Shown piece after piece: positions 17,426 through 27,605 of a DNA stretch of 64,000 nucleotides. A program made the position numbers and the translations under genes. Below the pieces are notes generated by a model. That model made no database searches. It was not told where the DNA came from and saw nothing but the letters and a program-made list of their open reading frames with translations. The DNA lies in contig CAWCJS010000024.1 in assembly GCA_963795795.1 (NCBI GenBank), forward strand, positions 186,001-250,000, in the 5' to 3' direction. The DNA is from Palsa-504 sp963795795 (GTDB lineage Bacteria; Actinomycetota; Actinomycetes; Streptosporangiales; Streptosporangiaceae). The number at the start of each line of letters is the position of its first letter. Position 1 is the stretch's first letter.

Positions 17426-19767
17426 GGGCCGCTGCCGCGGTAGCGGAAGCGGCGCAGCCTCAGGCTGTTCGCGACTACGAGTACCGAGGACATCGTCATC
17501 GCGGCGGCCGCGATGAGCGGGTTCAGGAAACCCAGGGCGGCCAGCGGCACGGCCGCCGCGTTGTAGCCGAACGCCCAGGCCAGGTTGCGCCTGATCGTCT
17601 TGCGGGTAGCGCGGGCGAGCGTGATCGCCTCGGGTACGACCTCCAGGTCGTCCCTGAGCAGGATCAGGTCGGCGGCGGCCAGCGCCACGTCGGTCCCCGT
17701 GCCGATGGCCAGGCCCAGATCGGCCGCGGCCAGCGCCGGGCCGTCGTTGGCCCCGTCGCCCACCATCGCCACCTTGTGCCCTCGCGCCTGCAGGCCCGCG
17801 ATGACGCCGGCCTTGTCGGCGGGCAGGACCCCGGCCACCACGTCGTCGATGCCCACGGCCGCCGCGACGGCCCGCGCGGTCGCCTCGTTGTCCCCGGTCA
17901 GCAGGATCGGGCGCAGTCCGAGCCGGCGTACCCCGGCCACGGCCGCCCGGGCTGACGGCTTGATCGTGTCGGCCACGGCGAGCGCGCCCTGGACCCCGCC
18001 GTCCCAGGCGACCAGGACGGCGGTGCAGCCTTCGGCCTGCCACCTGGCGCACTGGCCGGACAGGCCGTCGGGGATGACGATCCCGCGCTCTTGCAGCAGC
18101 CGCTCGCGCCCGACGATGACGTCGCGGCCGTCCACGGTCCCGGACGCGCCCAGGCCGGGCAGCGCCAGGAAGCTCTCCACGGCAGGCAGCGGCCCGGGCT
18201 CGGCCGCCTCGGCCAGGGCCGCGGTGGCGATCGCCGTGGCGATCGGGTGCCCCGAGGCGTGTTCGACGGCACCCGCGTAACGGAGCAGCTCGCTGCGTCC
18301 GGTCTGCGGCGCGCTGGTCAGCGCGGTCACCGCCATCTGGCCGCTGGTGACGGTCCCGGTCTTGTCGAACACCACGGTGTCGACGACCCCGGAGGACTCC
18401 AGCGCCTGGTGCCCCTTGACGAACACGCCGAGCTGCGCGCCGCGCCCGCAGGCCGCGACCAGCGCGGCGGGAGTGGCCAGGCCCAGCGCGCACGGGCACG
18501 CGATGATCAGGACGGCGAGGCCCGCGCTGAACGCCTGCTCCGCGGCGCCGCCGGCCAGGAGCCAGCCGGCCAGGGTCAGCGCCGCGGCGGCGAGCACCAG
18601 CGGGACGAACACGCCAGAGACCCGGTCGGCCAGCCGCTGGATGGCGGCCTTTTCGGCCTGCGCCCGGCCGACCAGGGCGATCAGGTGAGCCAGCTGAGTG
18701 TCCTCCCCGACCGAGGTCGCCCGGACCACCAGGCGCCCGGACGTGGCGATGGTCCCCGCGACCACGGACTCGCCGGCGGCGACTTCGGCCGGGACGGGCT
18801 CACCGGTCATCATGCTCCGGTCTACGGCCGACTCGCCGCGCAGCACCTCGCCGTCCGCCGCGATCTTCTCCCCGGGCCGGACCACGAACACGTCCCCGCG
18901 CTCGAGCAAGCCCACGGGGACGCGCCGTTCGGTGCCGTCGGCCGCCAGGACACAGACGTCCTGGGCGGCCGCCGCGGCCAGCTCGCGCATGGCCTGCCCG
19001 GCCGATCGGCGGGCCCGGGCCTCGTAGAACCGCCCCGCGAGCAGGAACGTGGTCACCGCCGCCGCGACCTCGAGGTAGATGCCCCCGCCCGAGGCGTGCG
19101 CCAGCTCCTGGATCGGGCTCGCCCCGGACTTGCGGTCCAGGTGGAACATCGCGTACACCGACCACCCGCAGGCGGCGGCGACGCCCAGGGACACCAGCGT
19201 GTCCATCGAGCACGCGCCGTGCCTGGCGTTCTTGATGGCCGCTCGGTGGAACGGCCACGCGGCCCACAGCGCCACCGGCGCGGCCAGACAGACCAGGACC
19301 CACTGCCAGCCGGGGAACCGGTAGGCGGGATACAGCGACAGCGTGACGGACAGGTCGCTGAGCGGGACGAAGAAGATGAGCGCGAGCAGCAGCCGCCGGC
19401 GCAGGTAGGCGGCCTGGTCGTGGCCGTCGGGCCCGCCATCGTCCGCGTCGTCGGTGTCGTCGGCTCGTGCTCCCGCGGCCCCGGCGGGGATGATGACCTG
19501 CGCCGAGTACCCAGCGTCCACGACGGCCTCGACTAGTGTCTGCGCCGACACAGCCTGCGGCGCCGTGATGGTCGCGCGCTCGGTCGCGAAGTTGACGGAG
19601 GCGACGACCTCGCGGCCGACCGCGTTGAGCTTGTTCTCGACCCGCGCCGCGCAGCTAGCGCAGGTCATCCCGCGGATGGACAGCTCGATGGTCCGTCCGG
19701 CGGAGGCATCACCGGCCCGCGGCACCGCGACCACCTCGTGCATCTGACCCCGATTCCAGTCCTGCAT
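17200..19767 (-). CDS. copA: copper-translocating P1B-type ATPase
   Basis: 855 residues. An N-terminal heavy-metal domain has GMTCASCAARVE; the core shows the actuator MTGEPVPAE, the metal-binding CPC in IACPCALGLATP, the phosphorylated DKTGT and MVGDGANDGPAL. The CPC motif points to Cu+ or Ag+ export. The usual C-terminus ends near SLRLRRFR, but this frame runs on for about 80 low-complexity residues antisense to chrA. That tail is probably read simply because no stop occurs sooner. ATG at 19767 and a Met eight codons later are both possible starts. It faces chrA tail to tail. Confidence 0.92.
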   Translation of the reverse strand: MQDWNRGQMHEVVAVPRAGDASAGRTIELSIRGMTCASCAARVENKLNAVGREVVASVNFATERATITAPQAVSAQTLVEAVVDAGYSAQVIIPAGAAGARADDTDDADDGGPDGHDQAAYLRRRLLLALIFFVPLSDLSVTLSLYPAYRFPGWQWVLVCLAAPVALWAAWPFHRAAIKNARHGACSMDTLVSLGVAAACGWSVYAMFHLDRKSGASPIQELAHASGGGIYLEVAAAVTTFLLAGRFYEARARRSAGQAMRELAAAAAQDVCVLAADGTERRVPVGLLERGDVFVVRPGEKIAADGEVLRGESAVDRSMMTGEPVPAEVAAGESVVAGTIATSGRLVVRATSVGEDTQLAHLIALVGRAQAEKAAIQRLADRVSGVFVPLVLAAAALTLAGWLLAGGAAEQAFSAGLAVLIIACPCALGLATPAALVAACGRGAQLGVFVKGHQALESSGVVDTVVFDKTGTVTSGQMAVTALTSAPQTGRSELLRYAGAVEHASGHPIATAIATAALAEAAEPGPLPAVESFLALPGLGASGTVDGRDVIVGRERLLQERGIVIPDGLSGQCARWQAEGCTAVLVAWDGGVQGALAVADTIKPSARAAVAGVRRLGLRPILLTGDNEATARAVAAAVGIDDVVAGVLPADKAGVIAGLQARGHKVAMVGDGANDGPALAAADLGLAIGTGTDVALAAADLILLRDDLEVVPEAITLARATRKTIRRNLAWAFGYNAAAVPLAALGFLNPLIAAAAMTMSSVLVVANSLRLRRFRYRGSGPYRGSGPPASAMTRPTPAAPSRVRTTPRRSPSSTTAAPASTANCHGTVSARASSTAAPRMAPIAAGPAPSRNDCA

Positions 19768-19931
19768 CTTTCCCGCGCAAGGCCCGTCGCCGCCCGCTTA
19801 CGTCACCGACCGTCACGACGATCCTCACAAATAGGGATAAATCCTTGCGCACGCTAACAGAGCAGTACCATAAGTGACTCCCCGGCTTGGCGGGTTCGGC
19901 CACATATGTCCTCTTGGAGCGGGCTTCTAAC

Positions 19932-20834
19932 GTGATCCACTTCCAGAACTTCACTTACGGTGCCCTGAACCCGGTCCTGGCGTACCTGGCGTCGTGCGTC
20001 GGCTGCTTCGCCGGGCTCCGGTGCACCGCCCGGGCGCGCGCGGTCACGGGCGTGTCACGGGCCCGATGGCTGACCCTGGCGGCCCTGGCCATCGGGACGA
20101 CGGGGATTTGGGTGATGCACTTCATCGCCATGCTCGGATTCACCATTTCCGGCCAGGCGATCAGGTACAACGTGCCCATCACCATCGTGTCCATGCTGCT
20201 CGCCGTGGTCGTGGTCGGGATCGGGGTCTTCATCGTCGGGTTCAGCCGTCCGGGTGCCTGGCCGCCGCTGCTGCTCGGCGGCGCGATCATCGGAATCGGC
20301 GTGGCCACCATGCACTACATGGGCATGGCCGCGATCCGGGTGCCCGACTCGCTGAGTTACAACCCGCTGCTGGTCGTGGTCTCGGTGGTGATCGCCGTGA
20401 TCGCGGGCACCGCGGCGCTGTGGGCCGCGCTCCGGCTGGACAGCCTGTGGTCCGCCATCGTGGCGTCGCTGATCATGGGCGTCGCGGTCAGCAGCATGCA
20501 CTACACGGGGATGGCGGCCCTGAGTGTCCACGCCGCCCCGGGCCTGGCGGTGAGCTACGCGCAGAGCGCCAGCGCGGAGGGCTTCCTGCTGCCGCTCATC
20601 CTCGGCCTGTCCTGCATTGGCTTCATCTTCTCGACCGTGGTATCCCTGTCGCCGACCGCGGCCGAGATGGTCGCGGAAGCCGAATTGATGCAGCGGATCG
20701 GCCAGGCCACGCAGCAGCAGCCCTATAGGCCGGCCGTGCAACAGACCTGGCCGGTCGACGGCGGGCAGCAGGGCCAGGCGCAGCCGGGGAGCCTGTTCCG
20801 CCCGAATCAGCCGGGCCGCCGACCGGACCAATAG
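19932..20834 (+). CDS. MHYT-domain integral membrane sensor protein
   Basis: 300 residues from the GTG at 19932. Seven or so membrane helices carry three MHYT-type motifs (WVMHFIAMLGF, TMHYMGMAAI, SMHYTGMAAL), predicted to bind a metal, possibly copper, and proposed to sense oxygen, CO or NO. No GGDEF, EAL or kinase output domain is attached; the 50-residue C-terminal tail is Gln/Pro-rich. The family alignment starts at IHFQNFTYG, which favours GTG 19932 over the longer TTG at 19887. It is divergent from copA, which fits a metal link, but that is circumstantial. Confidence 0.88.
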   Translation: MIHFQNFTYGALNPVLAYLASCVGCFAGLRCTARARAVTGVSRARWLTLAALAIGTTGIWVMHFIAMLGFTISGQAIRYNVPITIVSMLLAVVVVGIGVFIVGFSRPGAWPPLLLGGAIIGIGVATMHYMGMAAIRVPDSLSYNPLLVVVSVVIAVIAGTAALWAALRLDSLWSAIVASLIMGVAVSSMHYTGMAALSVHAAPGLAVSYAQSASAEGFLLPLILGLSCIGFIFSTVVSLSPTAAEMVAEAELMQRIGQATQQQPYRPAVQQTWPVDGGQQGQAQPGSLFRPNQPGRRPDQ

Positions 20835-20845
20835 CCGCCGGAGGC

Positions 20846-21805
20846 TCAGGCGGTGTCGATGCCGACCGCGTGCAGGCGGCCGGAGTTCTCGTCTTCCAGG
20901 GCCGAATAGGCGCCGGTCTCGGCGGAGTAGGGTTCACGGTCGCCGGCCAGCGTCACCGGGTCGACGTCGGCGCGGTAGACAAAGGTGGCGTTGCCCTGCA
21001 GGACCGGGAACCACTGCCCGTCGCGCGCCGCAAGCGACGCCGTGGCCATCCCGCCGGCGTTACGGACGACGACCTCGCGTTCGGGGTCGGCGCGGCCTAG
21101 GCGCGAGTAGACCGCACGGGCGGCCGCCATGCCCGAGCCGCAGGAGGCGGTGAGGCCCGCGCCGCGCTCGAAGGTCCTGACGAAGACCTCTTCCGGGGCC
21201 AGCGGGAGCAGGAGCGACAGGTTGGCCCCGGCGGGGAACCGCTCCGGGCGCGCCGCCACCTGCTCCCCCATCGCGACCAGGTCGGACTCGACGTACTTGT
21301 CGACCACCGCGACCAGGTGGGGGTTCGGGATGGTCACGGCGGTGAACGCCAGGGCCGGATCGAGCTCGGGCAGGGTGACCTCGACCGCCGGGCTCAGGCC
21401 CGCGACCACCGGGTGGGACGGGGCGAAGTCGACGGGGGGGTGCTCGAGCCGCACCTGCCGCACGCCGCCTGGCGTGGTCGGGCCGCGCCGGACGGTGTAC
21501 TCGAGCGGACCGCTGCGGATCGTGGCGGTGTCCTGGCCGCGCAGGTCGAGGATGACCCGGCCCAGGCAGCGCATGCCGTTGCCGCAGAATTCGGCGGCCG
21601 AGCCGTCGGGGTTGAAAAACCAGGCCTGCGGGACCGGCAGGCCCGGGTCGTAGAAGTAGATCCCGTCGCCGCCGAACGGGCCCGTCCGGTCGCACAGGTG
21701 ACGGACGAACGCGCGCAGGTCAGCGTCGGAGGCGAAGTCACGCGGCGTTCGGGCCATGAGAAAGATGTCGTTCTTGGACCCGTGCGCGTTCAGGATCTCG
21801 GCCAT
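20846..21805 (-). CDS. dapF: diaminopimelate epimerase
   Basis: 319 residues, somewhat longer than the common 275-residue form. Both catalytic cysteines are present in their contexts, FCGNGMRC near residue 73 and ASCGSGMAAARA near residue 222. The enzyme converts LL- to meso-diaminopimelate for lysine and peptidoglycan synthesis. The gene is not beside other dap genes here; a hairpin precedes the start. It could be a second, diverged copy, since the sequence between the motifs is less conserved than in a standard DapF. It is convergent with the MHYT gene, 11 bases apart. Confidence 0.88.
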   Translation of the reverse strand: MAEILNAHGSKNDIFLMARTPRDFASDADLRAFVRHLCDRTGPFGGDGIYFYDPGLPVPQAWFFNPDGSAAEFCGNGMRCLGRVILDLRGQDTATIRSGPLEYTVRRGPTTPGGVRQVRLEHPPVDFAPSHPVVAGLSPAVEVTLPELDPALAFTAVTIPNPHLVAVVDKYVESDLVAMGEQVAARPERFPAGANLSLLLPLAPEEVFVRTFERGAGLTASCGSGMAAARAVYSRLGRADPEREVVVRNAGGMATASLAARDGQWFPVLQGNATFVYRADVDPVTLAGDREPYSAETGAYSALEDENSGRLHAVGIDTA

Positions 21806-21812
21806 CGCATGT

Positions 21813-21836
21813 CAGCCTAGCCCAGCGGGCAGGCTG
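21813..21836 (-). promoter_or_regulatory. hairpin in dapF leader
   Basis: A nearly perfect interrupted stem (CAGCCT with AGGCTG, inner CCC with GGG) lies 7 bases upstream of the dapF start codon. No good ribosome-binding site is seen outside it, so it may affect initiation. Function is a guess. Confidence 0.4.
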
Positions 21837-21851
21837 GACCTCTGCCTGCGC

Positions 21852-21914
21852 GTTCCGGGCCTGCGGTTCCGGGCCTGCGGTTCCGGGCCTGCGGTTCCGG
21901 GCCTGCGGTTCCGG
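21852..21914. repeat. 14-bp tandem repeat upstream of dapF
   Basis: Four exact copies of GTTCCGGGCCTGCG plus half a copy, between dapF and the Nudix-like gene. No gene is supported in this stretch. Confidence 0.92.
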
Positions 21915-22044
21915 CCGGGCCGCAGCTAAGCTGGCGCGGGCGTGCAGGCCGGGGCTGCGCCGGGCGTGGCGCCCGGGTCGCCGCCGGTCGGCGTCGGCCG
22001 CGTCGGATGCGTCGCGGGCCGGCCAGATCGCCGCCGGCACGTCG

Positions 22045-22713
22045 TCATCCCAGGCGCCGTCCGCCGTAGGCTTCCTCCCGCCGCGCCGGTGGGAGTCCCC
22101 GCGATGCGAACCCGTTAGTCCCAGAAAACCCATTAGTCCCATGTGCCCCACCAGCCCCAAGTTGCCCGTTAACACAGTTGAACTCGTTGTCCCCTGATGA
22201 TTTGCCGCCCGCGACCGAGCCGTTAACTACGTGAAACCCGTTGGACCCGACGACCACCGCCGGGGCGAACGCCGGGTAGGTGGAAAAGCGCATGCCGTCG
22301 GCGTAGTTCCGCAACGCGACCCGGGCCCAGTCGAGCATGTTCGTCGGCAGGTCGCCTACCGGGAACCAGCGCACGTCGGCCGAGGCCGGCTGGCCGGTCC
22401 AGCCGGAGACGGACAGGAAGAACGCGATGCGCCCGCCGCCGGACACGTCGTGCATCACGTGAGCGAGCGACACGTTCTCGGCGCCGATGACGACGCCGGC
22501 TTCGCTGGCCACCCGGATGGCCGTCTCGACGATCGTCTCCCGGTCGGTGAGCTGGCCGGACGGCGGCTCGTACGCGCCGTCGCCGTAGCCGGTGTTGGCC
22601 CGCTCCCGCAGCAGGATGCGCCCGTTCCTCGCCAGCACCAGGATGACGTCCACGACGACCCGGCGACGATGCATTACGTCGGCAGCTATCGAAGTGTCGC
22701 CGGTGATGCCCAT
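22045..22713 (-). CDS. Nudix-like hydrolase with Asn-Gly-rich tail
   Basis: 222 residues from ATG 22713, preceded by GGCGAGG. Residues about 15-145 have the Nudix fold (VVVDVILVLARNGRILLRER, then the box region around GQLTDRETIVETAIRVASEAG). The box is degenerate: Glu of the RE pair is Val and one of the EE pair is Ala, so pyrophosphohydrolase activity is doubtful. The last 60 residues are a low-complexity tail with seven or so NG pairs (SNGF, VNGS, TNGF). A longer frame upstream of 22713 exists but shows no similarity and crosses the DnaA-box-like cluster. The function is not known. Confidence 0.72.
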   Translation of the reverse strand: MGITGDTSIAADVMHRRRVVVDVILVLARNGRILLRERANTGYGDGAYEPPSGQLTDRETIVETAIRVASEAGVVIGAENVSLAHVMHDVSGGGRIAFFLSVSGWTGQPASADVRWFPVGDLPTNMLDWARVALRNYADGMRFSTYPAFAPAVVVGSNGFHVVNGSVAGGKSSGDNEFNCVNGQLGAGGAHGTNGFSGTNGFASRGLPPARREEAYGGRRLG

Positions 22714-22793
22714 AGTGATCGCCTCGCCGCCGCCGTGCCCACCCCACTCCTGGGCCCCACTACCCAGGAGAGAGCACGGTATCGCCGGGGCCT

Positions 22794-22931
22794 TGTGGAT
22801 CGCCATGTGCACAAGGGCGGCGAACCTGTGGACCGGAGCCGGGAATCGGCGCGGGGGCTGTGGACACCCCGGCGTGCGGACCTTGGCCTGCCTGGCTGCG
22901 CAGGCTGTGGATAACCCGGCGCTCATGTGGA
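22794..22931 (+). promoter_or_regulatory. cluster of five DnaA-box-like TGTGGA motifs
   Basis: TGTGGA occurs on the plus strand at 22794, 22827, 22859, 22906 and 22926. The copy at 22906 continues as TGTGGATAA, the exact complement of the classical DnaA box TTATCCACA, and the copy at 22859 is close to the actinomycete form. The cluster lies in the 308-base gap between the divergent Nudix-like and propeller genes. It could be a DnaA-titrating or DnaA-regulated site; no origin genes are nearby. Confidence 0.5.
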
Positions 22932-23021
22932 CGGCCGGACTGAAGATTAGCTGAAAATTGCCCTTGCAGCTGCGATGATTTCCCGGCTCGGGGATCGTCG
23001 TTACGGCAGAAGGGAGCACCG

Positions 23022-24136
<1,115 letters not shown>

Positions 24137-24140
<4 letters not shown>

Positions 24141-24454
24141 CCACGGTCCGGGTCGTTCTGCCGGCGCACCTGAAGAACCTGGCTCGCGTGCGGGGCGAGG
24201 TCATGCTCAACCTCGGGGGCGAGCATGATCCCGCCGGAGTGACGCGCCAGGCGCTGCTCGACGCGCTGGAGGCCGCCTACCCGGTGCTGCGCGGGACGAT
24301 CCGCGACCACGTGACCGGGAAGCGGCGCGCGTTCGTCCGGTTCTACGCCTGCCAGCAGGACCTGTCCAACGAGTCGGCGGATGTGCCGCTCCCGGCGGCG
24401 GTCGTGGCCGGGAGCGAGCCGTTCCTCATCGTCGGCGCGATGGCCGGCGGCTAG
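24137..24454 (+). CDS. MoaD/ThiS-family ubiquitin-like protein
   Basis: 105 residues with a beta-grasp pattern and a C-terminal Gly-Gly (GAMAGG), the end that is adenylated and thiocarboxylated in sulfur-carrier proteins. It is longer than MoaD (about 80), with an inserted segment around residues 70-95. It starts at ATG 24137, overlapping the propeller stop by four bases. No moeB, moaE or thiazole gene is near, so it need not act in cofactor synthesis; a sulfur carrier or protein tag are both possible. A strong terminator follows immediately. Confidence 0.82.
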
Positions 24455-24459
24455 CAGTA

Positions 24460-24489
24460 GTGAGCTCCCTGGCGGGCCAGGGAGCTCAC
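24460..24489 (+). terminator. hairpin terminator after the MoaD-like gene
   Basis: A perfect 13-bp stem (GTGAGCTCCCTGG and its complement) around a CGGG loop, starting 5 bases after the stop codon. It closes the propeller-MoaD operon. Confidence 0.85.
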
Positions 24490-24527
24490 GGGTCCGGCGG
24501 CACTCCGGGTTAGAGGTTGGACTGCGC

Positions 24528-24751
24528 TCAGAAGTGCCCGGTCCCGGAGGCGTAGTGGGCTCGTAGTGGGAGCCGTAATGGGCGGCCAGGTGCGCGCCGC
24601 CCACCGGGGAGGTCATCAGCACGGCCGCGGCCGCCGCTGCGGCCGCCAGGGACGCGACCACCCGGCGGGCCTTCGGGCGGGCCGGCGTGCTGGTCAGCTC
24701 GCGGCGGTCCTGGGTGTCGAAGTCTGCGGTGATCCCCGGGCTGGTGAACAT
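24528..24751 (-). CDS. small putative membrane protein, 3' end uncertain
   Basis: The start ATG at 24751 has a good AGGAGAAGG site. The first 60 residues have an Arg/Lys-rich stretch followed by one hydrophobic helix (VVASLAAAAAAAAVLMTS), then HLAAHYGSHYEP. In the start frame the ORF continues to 24050, antisense to the MoaD-like gene, with no stop. A one-base shift near 24570 would give a natural ending HYASGTGHF with a stop at 24528, continuing the His-Tyr pattern. A 75-residue membrane peptide with a frameshift or error near its end is the best reading. No family is recognised. Confidence 0.45.
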
Positions 24752-24895
24752 GACCTTCTCCTAGGTGCTCCGACCTGCTCGGGCCGGTCCCGGCGGTCAC
24801 CACTACCGTGCCTGGTCCTGGCCGGGCCGCGGCAGAGAGCAAACGACCCATTTCCTCGGCAGGGTCAAATGACCCACAGCTGGGCCGTGGCCCGG

Positions 24896-27319
24896 CTAGA
24901 CCAGGCCCACCTGGAGGGCCAGGCGGGTCAGGTCGGCGCGGCGTCGGCAGCCGGTCTTGTCGCGGATCCGGTCCAGATGGGTGCCCACGGTGCGGATGCT
25001 GATGAACAGCTGCCCGGCGATCTGCGCGTTGGTGCGCCCCTGGGCGACCAGGGTGACCAGTTCCCGCTCACGGACGCTGAGGGCGGGCGAGGTCTCCGAC
25101 GGAGCCTGCGGTTCCGGCGGGTCCTCGGTCACCAGCAGCGCGGCGTACTCGGCGGCAGCGCCTGCCCCCATGGCCGCGCCACGCCGCTCGGCCGCGCGGG
25201 TGCGCTCCGGGCCTAGAGCCTCCCGGGCCTGGCGCAGGGGCTCCTCGCGCCTGCGGGTGTCGTTAGGCGGGTCGAGCACGCCGGCGTCCTGCCGGAGCGC
25301 GGCCAGGGCGGACCAGGTGGTGAGGGCATCGGCCCAGCGCTTCGCCCGCGTGCAGATGAGCCCGCACAGGTCCAGGCAGTCGAGGAGGCATACGAGGTCG
25401 CTGACCAGTCCCGCGAGTTCGAGTTGCTCGCGCAGATGGGCCTTGGCCTCCGGTATCCGGCCGGCCAGCAGGTCCAGCTCAGCCATCAAGATCAGGGCAG
25501 TGCACTGTTCGTACACGGTGCCCGCCTGGCGGGCCAGGTCCAGGGCGCGGGCGCAGGTCTGCTCGGCTTCCTCGAGCTCATCCGTCGCGATCAGGGCGAT
25601 CGTCAAGCCACCGATGCACCCCCGGACCAGGCTGCCGGGAAGGCGGGCTGGATCGATCCGCTGGGCCTGCCGCAACCAGCCCAGGGCCTCCTCCGGCTCA
25701 CCTCCGTAATGGGCTGTCGCGGCGAGCCAGTACAGCGCCCGGGCCTGGCCGGCCGGATAGCCGATCTGCCTGGCCAGCGCCAGGGCGCGGCGGGCGTCGT
25801 CGGCCGCTTCCGGCACCCGGCCGAGGTTGGCCAGGGATCCCGCCCGCTTGGCCAGGACCTGGGCCAGCAGCGGCGACGGCGGGCCGTCGGCCAGCGCGTC
25901 CAGGGCCGAGGTGAAATAGCCCAGGTCCACCTCCGGGCCAGAGATACTGGACAGGTCGCCGAGCCGCATCTGGGCCTCGCACCACGCCATTCCGCCCGGC
26001 GCGGCGGGCTCCGCGGCCCTGGCCAGCCAGGCGTGCCCAGCCGCGTACCGGCCGCGGAGTATCCACCAGCGCGCCAGCGCCAGGGCCAGGACCAAGGCCA
26101 GGTCTGGGTCGTGCTCCAGGGCCCAGGCCAGGCCCTGGTGGACGGTGGCGTCCTCGGCGTCCAGCCAGGCGGCGGCCGCCAGCTCACCGGTACTCGTCTC
26201 CAGCCCGGCCGCGGCCTGCTCGGCGACCACCAGGGCGTACGCGGCCAGCCGGGCGGCCGCCTCGGGTTGCTCCCCGGTCTCGGTGAGGCGTTCTCCGGCG
26301 TAGGCGCGGAGGGTCTCCAGCATCAGGTAGCGGGCCCGCCCGTCCGGTCCGGGGCTCGGCGGGGCGAGCATCGAGCAGTCGACCAGGCGCAACACGGCAG
26401 ATCCGGCGTCGGCGCCGGCCACGGCCTCGGCCGCCTCCAGGCTGAACGGGCCCGGAAAGGCCCCAAGGAAGCGGAACACCCGCTGCTCCTGCTCGGTGAG
26501 CAGCCGGTAGCTCCAGTCCGCCGCCGCGGTCATGGACCGGTGGCGGTCCGCGGTCATCCGGTGCCCTGCGCCCAGCAGCCGGAGTCCGTCGTCGAGGCGG
26601 TCCAGGACCCCCGCCGCGCCTAGCGCCTCCACCCGCGCCGCAGCCAGTTCGATGGCCAGCGGCATCCCGTCCAGGCGCGCGACCAGCCTGGCCACCACCG
26701 GGGCGGACTCACCGCTCACGGTGAAGTGCGCGTCGACCAGGCGGGCCCGCTCGACGAACAGCGCGACGGCGTCCGATTCCGCGGGGCTGACCGACCCGCC
26801 GGGGGCCGGCAGGCCCAGCGGCGGCAGGCGGTAGCGGGCCTCTCCGGGCACGCCCAGCGGCTCGCGGCTGGTGGCCAGGATCCGCAGGTCGTCAGCGGCG
26901 GGCAGCAAGCGCTCGCACAACTCCGCCACCGCGGCCAGGACGTGCTCGCAGTTGTCGAGGATCAGCAGTAGCTGCTGCCGAGCCAGCGCCGTGACCAGCG
27001 CATCCGTTACCGCCGCGCCGGGAACCTGGTAGACGCCCAGGGCCGAGCAGACCGCCGCTGGGACCAGCGCCGGGTCTGATCCACTGGCCAGCTCAGCCAA
27101 CCAGACCCCGTCGGCGAACCGGCCGACCGTACGCCGCGCCACCTGTTCGGCCACGCGGGTCTTGCCCACCCCGCCGGGCCCTGTAACCGTCACGAGCCGG
27201 TGTTCCGCCAGCATGACAGCCAGCTCGGCCACCTCGGCCGTGCGGCCGACAAAGCTGGTCAGAGCCGCGCCGAAGCCGTGCACGCCGCCTCGGGGCGCAC
27301 CGGGATCTTCCCGCGTCAC
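24896..27319 (-). CDS. LuxR-family transcriptional regulator with NB-ARC-type ATPase
   Basis: 807 residues. The N-terminal ATPase module has a P-loop GPGGVGKTRVAEQVA near residue 41 and Walker B LLILDNCEHVL near residue 119; a helical TPR-like region fills the middle. The C-terminal 65 residues are a LuxR helix-turn-helix (LSVRERELVTLVAQGRTNAQIAGQL...SIRTVGTHLDRIRDKT). It is a STAND-type regulator that probably needs nucleotide and an inducer to bind DNA. The neighbouring small membrane ORF and the DinB remnant give no hint of the target. Start codon ATG at 27319 is in good context with family length. Confidence 0.92.
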   Translation of the reverse strand: MTREDPGAPRGGVHGFGAALTSFVGRTAEVAELAVMLAEHRLVTVTGPGGVGKTRVAEQVARRTVGRFADGVWLAELASGSDPALVPAAVCSALGVYQVPGAAVTDALVTALARQQLLLILDNCEHVLAAVAELCERLLPAADDLRILATSREPLGVPGEARYRLPPLGLPAPGGSVSPAESDAVALFVERARLVDAHFTVSGESAPVVARLVARLDGMPLAIELAAARVEALGAAGVLDRLDDGLRLLGAGHRMTADRHRSMTAAADWSYRLLTEQEQRVFRFLGAFPGPFSLEAAEAVAGADAGSAVLRLVDCSMLAPPSPGPDGRARYLMLETLRAYAGERLTETGEQPEAAARLAAYALVVAEQAAAGLETSTGELAAAAWLDAEDATVHQGLAWALEHDPDLALVLALALARWWILRGRYAAGHAWLARAAEPAAPGGMAWCEAQMRLGDLSSISGPEVDLGYFTSALDALADGPPSPLLAQVLAKRAGSLANLGRVPEAADDARRALALARQIGYPAGQARALYWLAATAHYGGEPEEALGWLRQAQRIDPARLPGSLVRGCIGGLTIALIATDELEEAEQTCARALDLARQAGTVYEQCTALILMAELDLLAGRIPEAKAHLREQLELAGLVSDLVCLLDCLDLCGLICTRAKRWADALTTWSALAALRQDAGVLDPPNDTRRREEPLRQAREALGPERTRAAERRGAAMGAGAAAEYAALLVTEDPPEPQAPSETSPALSVRERELVTLVAQGRTNAQIAGQLFISIRTVGTHLDRIRDKTGCRRRADLTRLALQVGLV

Positions 27320-27363
27320 GTCGGTAGCCTAGCTCGGCTTGCCGCGACGTCTAGGGTGAGCCC

Positions 27364-27492
27364 ATGAGCGACGTGGACTGGACGGCCCAGCTGGCCGAGC
27401 AGCTGGACTGGCACTGGCGATCGCAGTTGCGGCCCAGGCTGGACGGGCTGAGCGACACGGAGTACCGGTGGGAACCGGTGGCCGGAGCGTGG
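27364..27492 (+). pseudogene. DinB-superfamily protein, N-terminal remnant
   Basis: The first 43 codons (MSDVDWTAQLAEQLDWHW, then LRPRLDGLSDTEYRWEP) match the start of actinobacterial DinB/maleylpyruvate-isomerase-like proteins of about 160 residues. After GAW the reading turns into unrelated low-complexity sequence. The rest of the gene has been deleted, and the promoter of the following VOC gene lies in its place. Confidence 0.7.
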
Positions 27493-27605
27493 GGCGGACG
27501 AGCGGCGGTAACTCGTTCCTGGGGGCGTGTCGGGAGAGGGCGCGGCCGGGGCATGGCTCGTGTGGCAGGATGGCGGCGCAGCCGCGCCGTTGTAATGGAG
27601 CCGTC

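Noticed and set aside
16097..18499. 800-codon frame on the minus strand across chrA and part of copA
   Set aside because: It runs in a different frame from copA and shows Arg/Gly/Ala bias without motifs.
22794..22931. Chromosomal replication origin
   Set aside because: Only five boxes, no dnaA, dnaN or other origin genes around, and all boxes in one direction over a short gap.
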